Source of the DNA: Desulfosporosinus sp. | Lineage (GTDB): Bacteria; Bacillota; Desulfitobacteriia; Desulfitobacteriales; Desulfitobacteriaceae | DNA: 64,000 bases | Reading direction: 5' to 3' | Assembly: GCA_020692355.1 (NCBI GenBank) | Contig: JAIMKP010000013.1 | Coordinates: 1-64,000, forward strand | Shown here: positions 1 through 8,249 of the stretch, piece by piece | How the letters are laid out: the number at the start of each line of letters is the position of its first letter | How positions within the stretch are numbered: the stretch's first letter is position 1 | Notes under the pieces: model-generated | The model's input: the letters and a program-made list of their open reading frames with translations, nothing else | What the model was told of the DNA's origin: nothing | Database searches by the model: none | Position numbers and translations under genes: made by a program

Positions 1-136
1 GGGCTTTCAAGCTTTTTATAGTTTTTAACTGTCAAAGATGAGATTATAAAAGGTAGTGGTTAAAGTTGTCAATAGATCTGTAAAATTTTGTGGATTGATA
101 AAGTAGTTGGATACAAATGTTGAGTTTGTTGATCAT

Positions 137-1789
137 TTATTTAAGCACTGCTCCCATATTGGCCGAAGTCACGAGTTTGGCGTACCGGGCTAAATAACCG
201 CTTGTTACTTTTGGGTTCGGCTGAATCCAGGCTTTTCTTCTTGCTTCAAATTCCGCGTCACTTAGTTTTAAGTCCAATTTACGCCCAGGGATATCAATGG
301 AAATCATATCTCCGTCCTGAATAAGTGCTATAGGGCCGCCTTCCATGGCTTCCGGGGAAATGTGCCCGATACAGGCTCCCCGGGTTGCCCCGCTAAACCG
401 TCCATCAGTGAGTAGGGCAACACGCAGTCCCATACCGGTAATAACAGCAGTCGGGTTAAGCATTTCCCGCATCCCAGGCCCGCCTTTCGGTCCTTCGTAA
501 CGAATGACTACTACATCACCGTCCTGAACTTTTTGCCCGATGATAGCTTCGATAACGTCCTCTTCAGAATCATACACCCGGGCCGGGCCCTCAAAAACTA
601 ACATATCCTCGGCAACGGCACTCTCTTTAATGACTGCTCCGTCCGGTGCGAGGTTTCCGTTGAGAATGGCAATTCCCCCTGTCGTCCGGTATGGATCTTC
701 CACACTGTGAATAACATCAGTCCGAAGAATTCGAGCATTCTTAATTTTCTCTTCGACAGTGCCCATGACGGTTAAGGCTTCACGGTGAATGACGCCTAAT
801 TTAGCCAACTCGTTCATGACGGCAGTGATTCCACCCGCTTCATTAAGATCCTGTAAATGATGACTTCCTCCGGGACTTAATTTGGTGATATAGGTGACTC
901 TACCGCTGATCTGTTCAAACAGGGATAGCGGCAGTTCTATGCCGGCTTCATAGGCAATGGCAGTTAAATGTAAAACGCTATTTGAAGATCCGCCGATGCC
1001 CATATCAACGGCAATGGCATTTTCAAAAGCTTGTTGGGTTAAGATATCGCGCGGTTTAAGATCCTTAGCCACTAATTCTACTGCCAGTGCACCTGCTTTT
1101 TTGGCCAACATACGCCTTGCACCCGTATAAGCTGCCGGAATAGTGCCATTGCCAGGCAAACCCATGCCGAGAGCTTCCGTCAGGCAGTTCATGGTGTTGG
1201 CGGTAAACAAACCCGCACAGGAACCACAGCCGGGGCAGGCGGCCATTTCCATCGCCTGGAGTTCTTCGGCACTCATTTTGCCGGCTTCAAATTCTCCGGC
1301 TGCTTCAAACATCTGGCTGACACTGATATTACGTTGCTGATAGCGGCCGGCGAGCATCGGACCGCCGCTTACGACAACGGCTGGAATATTTAGGCGGGCT
1401 GAAGCCATTAACATGCCAGGTATGATTTTATCACAGTTGGGAATGAGCACCAGACCGTCAAAACCATGGGCCATAGTCATAGCCTCGATGGAGTCAGCGA
1501 TCAACTCCCGGCTGGCTAAGGGATATTTCATGCCGTCATGTCCCATGGCAATCCCGTCGCAAATCCCGATTGAAGGGAATTCCACCGGTGTGCCCCCGCT
1601 TGAGGATACTCCAAGTTTAACTGCTTCGGTAATGTCGCGGAGATGAATGTGACCGGGAATGATTTCGTTGAAGGAGTTGACGATTCCGATTAAAGGTTTT
1701 TGCAAATCTTCCGGAGAATAGCCCATGGCATAAAAGAGGGCCCGGTGAGCTGCCCGGGTGGAGCCGAGCTTGACAATGTCACTGCGCAA
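137..1789 (-). CDS. ilvD: Dihydroxy-acid dehydratase
   Basis: Cytoplasmic Fe-S enzyme that dehydrates dihydroxy acids to 2-keto acids in valine, leucine and isoleucine synthesis. The 550-residue length is normal for IlvD. Visible signatures are the [11 protein letters not shown] block near residue 77, the Cys in [11 protein letters not shown] (about residue 119), and the Cys-rich [17 protein letters not shown] at 185-201, which together supply the cluster ligands and active-site region. The start is TTG, preceded by GGAGAGG at good spacing; no better in-frame ATG exists. It is the last gene of a minus-strand group after DUF190 and a GGGtGRT remnant, whose stop codon lies in the ilvD ribosome site. 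No other branched-chain gene and no T-box leader is visible here. Confidence 0.96.
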   Translation of the reverse strand: MRSDIVKLGSTRAAHRALFYAMGYSPEDLQKPLIGIVNSFNEIIPGHIHLRDITEAVKLGVSSSGGTPVEFPSIGICDGIAMGHDGMKYPLASRELIADSIEAMTMAHGFDGLVLIPNCDKIIPGMLMASARLNIPAVVVSGGPMLAGRYQQRNISVSQMFEAAGEFEAGKMSAEELQAMEMAACPGCGSCAGLFTANTMNCLTEALGMGLPGNGTIPAAYTGARRMLAKKAGALAVELVAKDLKPRDILTQQAFENAIAVDMGIGGSSNSVLHLTAIAYEAGIELPLSLFEQISGRVTYITKLSPGGSHHLQDLNEAGGITAVMNELAKLGVIHREALTVMGTVEEKIKNARILRTDVIHSVEDPYRTTGGIAILNGNLAPDGAVIKESAVAEDMLVFEGPARVYDSEEDVIEAIIGQKVQDGDVVVIRYEGPKGGPGMREMLNPTAVITGMGLRVALLTDGRFSGATRGACIGHISPEAMEGGPIALIQDGDMISIDIPGRKLDLKLSDAEFEARRKAWIQPNPKVTSGYLARYAKLVTSANMGAVLK

Positions 1790-1842
1790 GATTATCCTCT
1801 CCTTTTAATTTTTAACCTCTGTTTTTGGTTGGCTTGGGCTGT

Positions 1843-2019
1843 TTTTACCGCTAAAGCTACGCACGCTCCAACAATGGGGTTGTTTCCCATCCCGATAAAG
1901 CCCATCATGTCGACATGGGCAGGTACCGAACTGGAACCGGCAAACTGAGCATCCGAATGCATCCGGCCTAAAGTGTCCGTAAACCCGTAAGAGGCCGAGC
2001 CAGCCGCGACACGGCTAAT
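1843..2019 (-). pseudogene. C-terminal remnant of a GGGtGRT-family protein
   Basis: About 60 residues (AAGSASYGFTDTLGRMHSD, then AQFAGSSSVPAHVDMMGFIG, then MGNNPIVGA) match my recollection of the C-terminal end of the GGGtGRT family (Pfam GGGtGRT), whose members are about 330 residues. The upstream 270 or so residues, including the glycine-rich name motif, are absent. The open frame runs 1792-2079, but its first 20 residues come from a tandem repeat shared with the end of the DUF190 gene and do not look like the family. It has no ribosome site of its own. I read it as a deletion remnant caught between DUF190 and ilvD. The family match is from memory of conserved blocks, not a search. Confidence 0.6.
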
Positions 2020-2356
2020 TGGCAGAATAGTTCCCGGTTTGTGGGGGTAGTTCCCCGTTGTGTGGGGGTACGACCCCAAGATCTTCGCGCCATATCATGC
2101 CGTCCATAATAATACAGGTGCCTTCCTTGACCATTTCCATAACCTCTGGGAATACCTTCTCAATGCGTTCTGGGGTGTCAATGCATTCCAAAACGATGGG
2201 AAAATTGCCAAAACCCATTATGCCGCGCCTCACAGTTACCCCGGAAATCCCTCTCTTCTTTAGAAGTTGCGTTAAAGCAACGTAGAGCATTTGGTGTTTG
2301 AATTGGGCGCGTTCGTGAAGATAGATCTGCATTAGCTTAGCCGGTGCAGGATTCAT
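2015..2356 (-). CDS. DUF190 domain protein
   Basis: Small PII-like fold protein of unknown function, about 113 residues. The opening AKLMQIYLHERAQFKHQMLY and the block GISGVTVRRGIMGFG followed by a VLECIDTPERIEKVFPEV helix are typical of DUF190. I place the start at the ATG at 2356, just after a GGAGGTG ribosome site, not at the longer frame start at 2401. The last 15 or so residues (PPHNGELPPQTGNYSAN) are encoded by the tandem repeat and are probably not native. DUF190 proteins are often found with CrcB/Fluc fluoride channels or K+/H+ antiporters, but none is adjacent. Confidence 0.8.
   Translation of the reverse strand: MNPAPAKLMQIYLHERAQFKHQMLYVALTQLLKKRGISGVTVRRGIMGFGNFPIVLECIDTPERIEKVFPEVMEMVKEGTCIIMDGMIWREDLGVVPPHNGELPPQTGNYSAN
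2030..2070 (-). repeat. Tandem duplication of a 20/21-bp unit
   Basis: Two adjacent, nearly identical units (2030-2049 and 2050-2070) share GTTCCC and GTGGGGGTA. They sit where the DUF190 reading frame meets the GGGtGRT remnant and code for the odd Pro/Asn-rich tail of the DUF190 protein. The position suggests a replication-slippage or deletion scar. Confidence 0.75.
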
Positions 2357-2472
2357 GCCTACACACCTCCGTGAAGGTTTTACTAGCTTTATTGAGTGCA
2401 TTAAAAACCACTCAGACTTGATTTATTTGCAGACCCCGAGATGTTAGCTTAATTCAGCGATAAAAGCATGCC

Positions 2473-4266
2473 CTAAAACGAATTTTCTGAAATCAATTCG
2501 TCCAATTGGCTAAGAATTTCAGCTAAAATTTGTTCAACATGGGCAATCACCTTCTCTCTGTGAGCCATTTCCTTTTGCCATCCTGCTAAAGCGACTTGAT
2601 CTCCTTGAAGGCGTAAGCCCTGTTCTACGGCTGAACGGATTTCTCCTACGATCCTTTCAATTTCTTGTTGCCAGGCTTGGTAATAGCTTTGTCTGGTGGC
2701 ATTGATTCGTTCTGCCAAGTCTACCCGGATCCTGCCGCAGTTTCGATCCAGAAGCATAAGTGCTTGGTCAACCCATTGACGTAGGATAATCCCTTTTTTC
2801 AACGCCCAGGGTAAAGGACGCAGCAGATCCTTTATGCCCCAAGGAATTAAACCAACCTCTTTTTCGAAAAAGTATTCCAGGTTACTTTCCATATTCAGTT
2901 CTGGTTCGGGTAAATGAAGACCGATTTCCACCCCCAACACTTTGCCGCCAATGTTCACTACTTCTGAAGCTAACTCACCGGCTTGAAGGTTAAAACGATG
3001 CAGTAAGCTCGTCGTTTTCTGCTTCATCTCTTGCGTCAGATCCGGGCGGAATTTTTCCAGTTCTTCGGCCAGGCGCTGAAAAATATGTTGCTCAGGGTTA
3101 CGCGGTTCGTGTTTGCTATTCTGAAACTCCTTTGTAAATTCCCGGCGCAACTTGTAACTTTGTTCCTGTCTGTATTTTTCCACTTTTTCCGTGAGAGCCT
3201 GTAAAGCTTGCTGGGATTCTCCGGAAAGAATATGACGGCAATCATCTTTGGTTTCTTCGGCTCGGTTTTGCAGAGTATGTAAGCGTTCTACCGCTGCCCT
3301 AAGCTCTTGCCGGGACGACAAAACGGCGTTTCTGTCCAACCGGTTTTTTTCCGAGAGCAAGTTTGTTACTCTTTGCAGCCTTTGTATGTTCCCTAGCAAC
3401 CAGAGTTTATCGCGGTCACGCACCAGAAATTTTTCCAGCTCTGTCTGTAAGTCTGGGACTCCAGATTTATGATGGCCTTGTAGATGCCAAAGGGCAGAAA
3501 CGGGATAAATAGAGACGCTTTCCTGAAATTGTTCGGAAAGAATCTGCTGACAATAATTTAGGGATTCTGCCAATTCTGCGCTACTTAATAAATCAATTTT
3601 ATTAAGGACGAAAAAATACTTGGGAGCGAAAGAACGAGAAGTCTGCAGGAAAGACAGTTCCTCCGTATTTATGGGTTGATCGGCTGAGAAGAGAAAAATA
3701 GCCGCGTCAATTCGGGGAAGGTAATCTAAGGTTTCTTGGGTATTCGCTTGCTGGACTGAACCTACCCCAGGCGTGTCTACAAGTACAATACCTCTATGTA
3801 GAAATTCGGAAGGATATTCAATCTTCACACGACTCACGCCAAGACGGTTGCCAGGATTTCCACGTTCTGTGACGAGTTGATGAAGGTTGTCAGGACTTAC
3901 CATTTCATCGGTGCCATTGCGGTAGATTACCTTGATGGCAATCTGCGGACCCCAGTGAAGAATAGTTATAACAGAGGTGAGTGGGACCACGCCGGTAGGC
4001 AAAACAGCCTGATTCAGCAGAGCGTTGATAAACGAGCTTTTACCGCGCTTGAATTGTCCTAAAACGGCTAAGTGGAATTGGGAATGTTGCAGTTTGTCCT
4101 CAACAATCTGCAGAAGACCGGCGGGGGACTGGCCCGTTTCGCTTTTCTCACTATCACGCAAGATGTTCATTAAGTCTCTAACAATCTGTCTAAGTTCTGT
4201 ACGGAGAATATTTTGAGCAGAATCTGGTTTTTTAGTGTTTTCCATTGTTATACTCATCTCAGTCAC
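2473..4266 (-). CDS. Bacterial dynamin-like GTPase
   Basis: Large GTPase of 597 residues, probably acting at the membrane in remodelling or stress repair. The G domain is N-terminal: P-loop GQFKRGKSSF (about 70-79), G2 threonine in VPLTSV (about 97), G3 DTPGVGS and G4 NKIDL. It is followed by long helical, coiled-coil-prone stretches, as in the dynamin family; a weakly hydrophobic patch (LIPWGIKDLLRPLPWAL) could be a membrane paddle. The GTG start at 4266 has an AGGGGGA ribosome site. It stands alone: the CDF terminator lies upstream and the DUF190 gene downstream. Function is inferred from the fold only. Confidence 0.85.
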   Translation of the reverse strand: MTEMSITMENTKKPDSAQNILRTELRQIVRDLMNILRDSEKSETGQSPAGLLQIVEDKLQHSQFHLAVLGQFKRGKSSFINALLNQAVLPTGVVPLTSVITILHWGPQIAIKVIYRNGTDEMVSPDNLHQLVTERGNPGNRLGVSRVKIEYPSEFLHRGIVLVDTPGVGSVQQANTQETLDYLPRIDAAIFLFSADQPINTEELSFLQTSRSFAPKYFFVLNKIDLLSSAELAESLNYCQQILSEQFQESVSIYPVSALWHLQGHHKSGVPDLQTELEKFLVRDRDKLWLLGNIQRLQRVTNLLSEKNRLDRNAVLSSRQELRAAVERLHTLQNRAEETKDDCRHILSGESQQALQALTEKVEKYRQEQSYKLRREFTKEFQNSKHEPRNPEQHIFQRLAEELEKFRPDLTQEMKQKTTSLLHRFNLQAGELASEVVNIGGKVLGVEIGLHLPEPELNMESNLEYFFEKEVGLIPWGIKDLLRPLPWALKKGIILRQWVDQALMLLDRNCGRIRVDLAERINATRQSYYQAWQQEIERIVGEIRSAVEQGLRLQGDQVALAGWQKEMAHREKVIAHVEQILAEILSQLDELISENSF

Positions 4267-4274
4267 AAAACATC

Positions 4275-4324
4275 CCCCTAAAAATAAAATGGGCTCCTAC
4301 TAGACATTTTGCCTAGTAGGAGCC
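4275..4324 (-). terminator. Rho-independent terminator after the CDF gene
   Basis: Perfect 12-bp inverted repeat (GGCTCCTACTAG at 4292-4303 and its complement at 4313-4324) with a 9-nt loop. On the minus strand it is followed by a T-rich tail (CATTTTATTTTT), placing it at the end of the metal-efflux transcript. Confidence 0.85.
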
Positions 4325-4473
4325 ATTAGCTTTGCGCATTCGGTGAGCTCCATCACCATAAATAAATTTTCAATCAGCTTTTATTACCAGTTTAGCCGAT
4401 TTGAGGTTGTTTTTCAAGTGATAACGTATGAGTATTAATAGGATGAGCTGAAGTCGAGTACGGTGTTTCTTAC

Positions 4474-5571
4474 TCAATGGGAGGCTTCACTCTCAGAATG
4501 ATCAAGCGGCTTTTGCCACAACTGATCCGGGCAGAGCAGATCCGTGCAGGGACATTGGCCTGTTTCTAACTCAATGGTGGCATGGGAAATCTTAAAGGTC
4601 TGATTGAGATAGTCTTTGATCTGTTCGATCAACTGCAGGCCTGAGGAAAGGGAGCTAGTGGGTTCAATGACCAAGTGGCAGCTCAGCGCTATCCTCTCCG
4701 GCGTGACGCTCCAGACATGAAGGTCATGCAGGTCACAGACACCAGGTAGGGTCTTCACATAATCCAATAGCGTTTTTGCCTGAAAATCGGTGGGCGTTCC
4801 CTCCATGAGGATGTGTAGGGTCTCCTTGACGATTCTCCAGGCTCCCCAACCGATCATGAAGGCGATGAGCACAGAAATGATGGGATCGATAATGTACCAA
4901 TGCGTAAACTGCATGATCACGCCGCCAATGATCACCCCTGCTGATGCGGCGGCATCTCCCATAACATGGAGTAAAGCCGAGCGCACGTTGAGGTTGTCTT
5001 CACCCCCGCGGAAACCCAGGGCGATCCCCAGATTAACAAGTACTCCGATGCTGGCGCTGATGTACATGATCGTGGTTTGAACAGGCTCAGGATTCTGGAA
5101 ACGATGGAAAGCTTCAAAGAGGATGATGAAGGCGATGACGATCAAGGTCACGGCATTGGCCAGAGCGGCCAGGATGCCTGTTCGATGATAACCGAAGGTG
5201 TGCTTGAGGTTCGGCGACTTCTGCGCCTGAACGGCGGCGAACCAGGCCAGACCCAAGGCCGCGACATCGGTAAGGACGTGGCCGGCATCGCTGAGAAGTG
5301 CCAGACTGTTGGCTAAGCTGCCACCAATGACCTCAACGGCCAGAATAATCAGGGTGGCCCAAAAGGCCCATTTTAATCTGTTGCCGGTGGCATGAACGTG
5401 CCCCCCTAAACCCCCATGACTATGGCTGTGCGAGTGGTCATCATGTTTATGCCCGTCATCATGTTTGTGCTCATGCTCATGCTCATGATCTTTGCCATGA
5501 TCGTGGTTGTGATCATGGATGTTGGCATCTTTGTTGTCAGTGGAAAACGGAATTGGTTTCTTTTCAGACAT
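4474..5571 (-). CDS. Cation diffusion facilitator, CzcD/ZitB type, His-rich N-terminus
   Basis: Inner-membrane metal/proton antiporter exporting Zn2+, Cd2+ or Co2+. The 365-residue protein starts with a strongly His/Asp-rich segment (about 20-60) likely to buffer metal. It then has six membrane spans, with the paired site residues seen as LSDAGHVLTD (TM2) and LLHVMGDAAAS (TM5), and a C-terminal cytoplasmic domain ending in a Cys cluster (CPCTDLLCP). The ATG at 5571 has a GAGAGGGG site that overlaps the stop of the upstream activase remnant. The ArsR/CadC-like gene upstream on the same strand suggests metal-induced expression. The His-codon runs near 5416-5530 are coding low complexity, not a DNA repeat element. 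Confidence 0.93.
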   Translation of the reverse strand: MSEKKPIPFSTDNKDANIHDHNHDHGKDHEHEHEHKHDDGHKHDDHSHSHSHGGLGGHVHATGNRLKWAFWATLIILAVEVIGGSLANSLALLSDAGHVLTDVAALGLAWFAAVQAQKSPNLKHTFGYHRTGILAALANAVTLIVIAFIILFEAFHRFQNPEPVQTTIMYISASIGVLVNLGIALGFRGGEDNLNVRSALLHVMGDAAASAGVIIGGVIMQFTHWYIIDPIISVLIAFMIGWGAWRIVKETLHILMEGTPTDFQAKTLLDYVKTLPGVCDLHDLHVWSVTPERIALSCHLVIEPTSSLSSGLQLIEQIKDYLNQTFKISHATIELETGQCPCTDLLCPDQLWQKPLDHSESEASH

Positions 5572-5586
5572 TTTAAAGCACCCCTC

Positions 5587-5923
5587 TCAGTTCATTTCCC
5601 ATTTCGGACAGCGACCGCCCCAGCGGCCGACAACTTCTGCGCCCATCCGGATTTCAACGATTTCGCAGTTGTTAGAGCAACCAGAGCAATCGAAACTTTT
5701 GAAAGATCTCCTCGGCAACGCCAAAACCCTTAAACTTCGTGGAACCGGTAACAGGTACGCAAGCCTCAGCCAAGGCATCATGAATACCGCGATCGACCGT
5801 TTCTTTGCTGGTCGCAGGACTGGTGAGAACCTCGAAACCTAGCGTTTCAAAAAAGGTTCGCCTGGCTGGATAATAAATGTAGTAGAAAAAGGCTCGGGGG
5901 ATGCCAATTCGCCGTTTTTCCAT
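5587..5923 (-). pseudogene. Internally deleted acyl-CoA dehydratase activase-related gene (DUF2229)
   Basis: The frame at 5672-5923 begins with a good ribosome site (GGAGGTG before the ATG) and reads RIGIPRAFFYYIYYPARRTF followed by SKETVDRGIHDALAEACVPV, the N-terminal signature of 2-hydroxyacyl-CoA dehydratase activase-related proteins (DUF2229). After about 70 residues a second frame (to 5587) continues with DCSGCSNNCEIVEIRMGAEV and VGRWGGRCPKWE, which looks like the C-terminal Cys-rich end of the same kind of protein. Members are normally several hundred residues or more, so the centre is missing and the two ends are joined out of frame near 5700-5725. Its promoter region still carries the ArsR-type box, so it may act only as leader for the CDF gene. 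Confidence 0.7.
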
Positions 5924-5954
5924 CGGATCACCTCCATGATCTAACGATAAAGTA

Positions 5955-5968
5955 ATTGTTTGAATGTT
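5955..5968 (-). promoter_or_regulatory. Operator-like box before the activase remnant/CDF unit
   Basis: The 14-mer ATTGTTTGAATGTT differs at one base from the box inside the arsR promoter at 6445-6458. It lies between the regulator stop and the next start codon, within the spacer of a weak possible promoter (TTGCCC on the minus strand at 5970-5975). It is probably a second binding site for the adjacent ArsR-family repressor. Confidence 0.5.
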
Positions 5969-5988
5969 AGGGCAAAAAAATAATCAAA

Positions 5989-6372
5989 CTATCCCGTGCT
6001 GACAGGTGTTGAGCGGAGGTGAGCGCTGTGCTCTAAGGCTTCTTCCAGGATTGATTTCACATGCTCATCATTTAGGGAATAGCGTACCAGCTTACCATCT
6101 TTGCGCGAACGGGCAAGGCCCATGTTCTTAAGTAACCGCAAATGATGGGAGGTTGCCGCCACAGTAAGGGAGGCGATTTCTGCTAGATCACACACACAAA
6201 GATCCGGTTCCTGGAGCAAGGCGTAGATGATCTTGACGCGGGTTTCGTCAGCTAAGGCTTTGAAGATAGGGGTTACGCCCTCCGTTTTACTTACCGCCTG
6301 GCGCAACTCAGCTAAACGCTCCGGAGTATGGCAGTCGGTGTGACACAGGTGGTGGTGGCTGAGAAGACTCAT
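5989..6372 (-). CDS. ArsR/SmtB-family metal-sensing repressor, CadC-like
   Basis: DNA-binding repressor of 127 residues with a winged helix-turn-helix. FKALADETRVKIIYALL is the N-terminal helix, ELCVCDLAEI-type metal box appears as DLCVCDLAEIASLT, and recognition helix VAATSHHLRLLKNMG follows. An N-terminal extension with two Cys (LCHTDCHT) plus the CVC pair recalls CadC, which binds Cd/Pb/Zn through N-terminal and helix Cys. The start at 6372 has AAGGAAG upstream. It precedes the remnant and CDF transporter on the same strand, so control of metal efflux is the natural reading. The exact metal is not readable from sequence. Confidence 0.9.
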   Translation of the reverse strand: MSLLSHHHLCHTDCHTPERLAELRQAVSKTEGVTPIFKALADETRVKIIYALLQEPDLCVCDLAEIASLTVAATSHHLRLLKNMGLARSRKDGKLVRYSLNDEHVKSILEEALEHSAHLRSTPVSTG

Positions 6373-6435
6373 ACAATTTACTTCCTTTCTTCGAGGATCA
6401 GAGGACCGTTTAAAGCGTTCTCTTGCTTAAAAAAC

Positions 6436-6463
6436 ATTATAATGATTGCTTGAATGTTGTCAA
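6436..6463 (-). promoter_or_regulatory. Consensus-like arsR promoter with operator in the spacer
   Basis: On the minus strand a perfect TTGACA (6458-6463) and perfect TATAAT (6436-6441) are 16 bp apart. The repeated box ATTGCTTGAATGTT (6445-6458, plus-strand reading) fills the spacer, so a bound repressor would block polymerase. This fits autoregulation of the ArsR gene at 5989-6372. Confidence 0.7.
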
Positions 6464-6610
6464 TGATAGTGTTTGAGCACTTTGATAATGTGGGAATATT
6501 GTTGCTACAATTTCAAAGTGTGCAGTAGAGCCATGTTGAAATACTCACCGCATTGTCGCTTCCGCTGATACTCCCGACCAGAATCTTTGTCAGGGAGATT
6601 ACGGAAGGCT

Positions 6611-6656
6611 TATCGGGGTTTCCCCGATACCGGTAGGGGGTAGATAGAATTATACT
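6611..6656 (+). promoter_or_regulatory. Inverted repeat and -10 element before the YedE-like gene
   Basis: An 8-bp perfect inverted repeat, TATCGGGG/CCCCGATA with a 3-nt loop (6611-6629), lies just upstream of a TATACT -10-like hexamer (6651-6656) and the GGAGGAG ribosome site. It covers the expected -35 region, so an operator is more likely than a terminator; there is no T-run after it. Confidence 0.4.
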
Positions 6657-6687
6657 GTATTTATAGGTACATGGAGGAGTGATTTAA

Positions 6688-8133
6688 ATGAGTAAAAGAA
6701 TAACCAAAGTGGTGACGAAACAATGGTCGTTTTTCTGGGCAGGTTTGTTGTTTGGCTTGGCTCAGATCCTTTTCATGCTCGTCGATATTCAACGTGATTT
6801 TCAAGTTTATGGTCGCGCGGTCATTGATCCTTTGCGTGTGACCGCCGGACTCGGGCAGATGTTCCGAGGGCTTGAGGTTTTCGTTTTCGACGGTAAGACA
6901 AATTTGTATGGGCAGGTGTTTCAAGCGGATGTTTGGTGGCCGATTATCGGCATGATTTTGGGCGGCAGCTTGGTGGGGCTTATGGAGAGTGAGTTCCGTA
7001 GCTGGGTGAAATACAACAAGAAGATGCTTCTTCTCTCTTTTGTTGGGGGGATCGTTTTTAGCTATGGCACGCGTTTGGCGGGAGGGTGCACTCTTTATCA
7101 CTTGTTGGGCGGAATTCCGCTTATGCAGATAGATAGCTGGGTCGTTGTGGCTGTTATGAGTTTAAGCGGTATGCTTACCTTTTTCCTTTTGGCCAAGTTG
7201 GGTCTAGCTGGATATTTTAAGCATCAGGAAACTCGTTTCTACATAGAAAAAGCCCAACTGGAGGGCTCTGCTGGAGAAGGGCTCGGCTATGACTCGCATT
7301 ACAAGCCTTGGAGGGATCCATGGCGCTGGCTGGGCGTACTGTTTTTGGCACTTATGGTAGGAGTAGCCGTTTGGAACGGCTTGTTTAACCCTGCTTACAA
7401 AATGGGGTTTTCCCGGGCAGGGTGGTCCTACCCAACTTTTACGCTCCTTGCCGGCTTGCTGGCAGGGGTTGCCATGGCCAAGAGTGGCTTTGGTACCGAA
7501 TGCGCTACGGTCTCCCTGGAATTGTCACCGGCTTTGCGGAGCAACGATGGACGGTTCAGACACTTGGGTTTACCGAGGATCACCCAGACCTTGTTTAAGG
7601 GGATGTTTCCTTTTGTTGGGGTCATCACGGCTATTGTTATTACGAATCTCTTTATGGTTGTTGCTTGGATTGGTTTTGGCATACCCTTAGGACATCATAT
7701 TTTGATTAAAGACCAGTTAAACTTAGGACATGTGGTGGGTGCGGCGATGCTGGGCTTTGGGGCAGTGGCTTTGATCGGGTGCGAAATCCGCTCTTATATG
7801 CGTCTTGGCCTTTTCTATGGTAATACATTGGTCGGGTTTATTGGCTTTGCCATCGGGTATCTGCCTTATACCTTGTATCCGCAAGCTCATGAAGCCTGGC
7901 TTAAGTCTACAATCATAATTCACCAGGCCTACAATTGGCCCGAGCTTATCAGTGGAAATCCTACGATTCAATATGGTGTAGGCGTTATCTATTCTGTGCT
8001 TCTACTGGCGATCCTTTTCTGGGCGGTTCGCACTTCAGCACGGGTAATGGGGATCCCGTTAAGAACGGTTTTAGGTCGAAATATTGAGTCTATTCAGTTG
8101 TCCCTGGATAAGAGAGAAGCATTTAAGCATTGA
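6688..8133 (+). CDS. YeeE/YedE-family membrane transporter
   Basis: Integral membrane protein of 481 residues with many hydrophobic spans. Family Cys motifs are visible: GTRLAGGCTLYHLLGG (about 130), KSGFGTECATVS (about 265) and LIGCEIRSYMRLG (about 360). YeeE/YedE proteins carry thiosulfate or related sulfur species; the YedE branch is associated with selenium metabolism. A DUF3343 and cysteine-desulfurase pair 3 kb downstream fits a sulfur/selenium role, though it is not in the same operon. ATG at 6688 follows GGAGGAG. The cargo (thiosulfate, sulfide or selenium compound) cannot be decided from sequence. Confidence 0.85.
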   Translation: MSKRITKVVTKQWSFFWAGLLFGLAQILFMLVDIQRDFQVYGRAVIDPLRVTAGLGQMFRGLEVFVFDGKTNLYGQVFQADVWWPIIGMILGGSLVGLMESEFRSWVKYNKKMLLLSFVGGIVFSYGTRLAGGCTLYHLLGGIPLMQIDSWVVVAVMSLSGMLTFFLLAKLGLAGYFKHQETRFYIEKAQLEGSAGEGLGYDSHYKPWRDPWRWLGVLFLALMVGVAVWNGLFNPAYKMGFSRAGWSYPTFTLLAGLLAGVAMAKSGFGTECATVSLELSPALRSNDGRFRHLGLPRITQTLFKGMFPFVGVITAIVITNLFMVVAWIGFGIPLGHHILIKDQLNLGHVVGAAMLGFGAVALIGCEIRSYMRLGLFYGNTLVGFIGFAIGYLPYTLYPQAHEAWLKSTIIIHQAYNWPELISGNPTIQYGVGVIYSVLLLAILFWAVRTSARVMGIPLRTVLGRNIESIQLSLDKREAFKH

Positions 8134-8249
8134 CACAGGTGGACGTGGGCTACAAGGGGGTATATTTTGTAAGGGGCATGGCATTGGATAAGGCGCTATG
8201 CTAAGCTGCGTTTCAATAGTGAACGGCTTCCAAACGTTTCACCTTCTAT

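Noticed and set aside
5416-5530. Repetitive CATGA/GTGCTCATG-like DNA that might be an array
   Set aside because: It is simply the His/Asp/Glu codon run of the CDF N-terminus.
5416-5842. Plus-strand open frames of about 105 codons
   Set aside because: They are shadows of the CDF gene and the activase remnant, with low-complexity Met/Val products.
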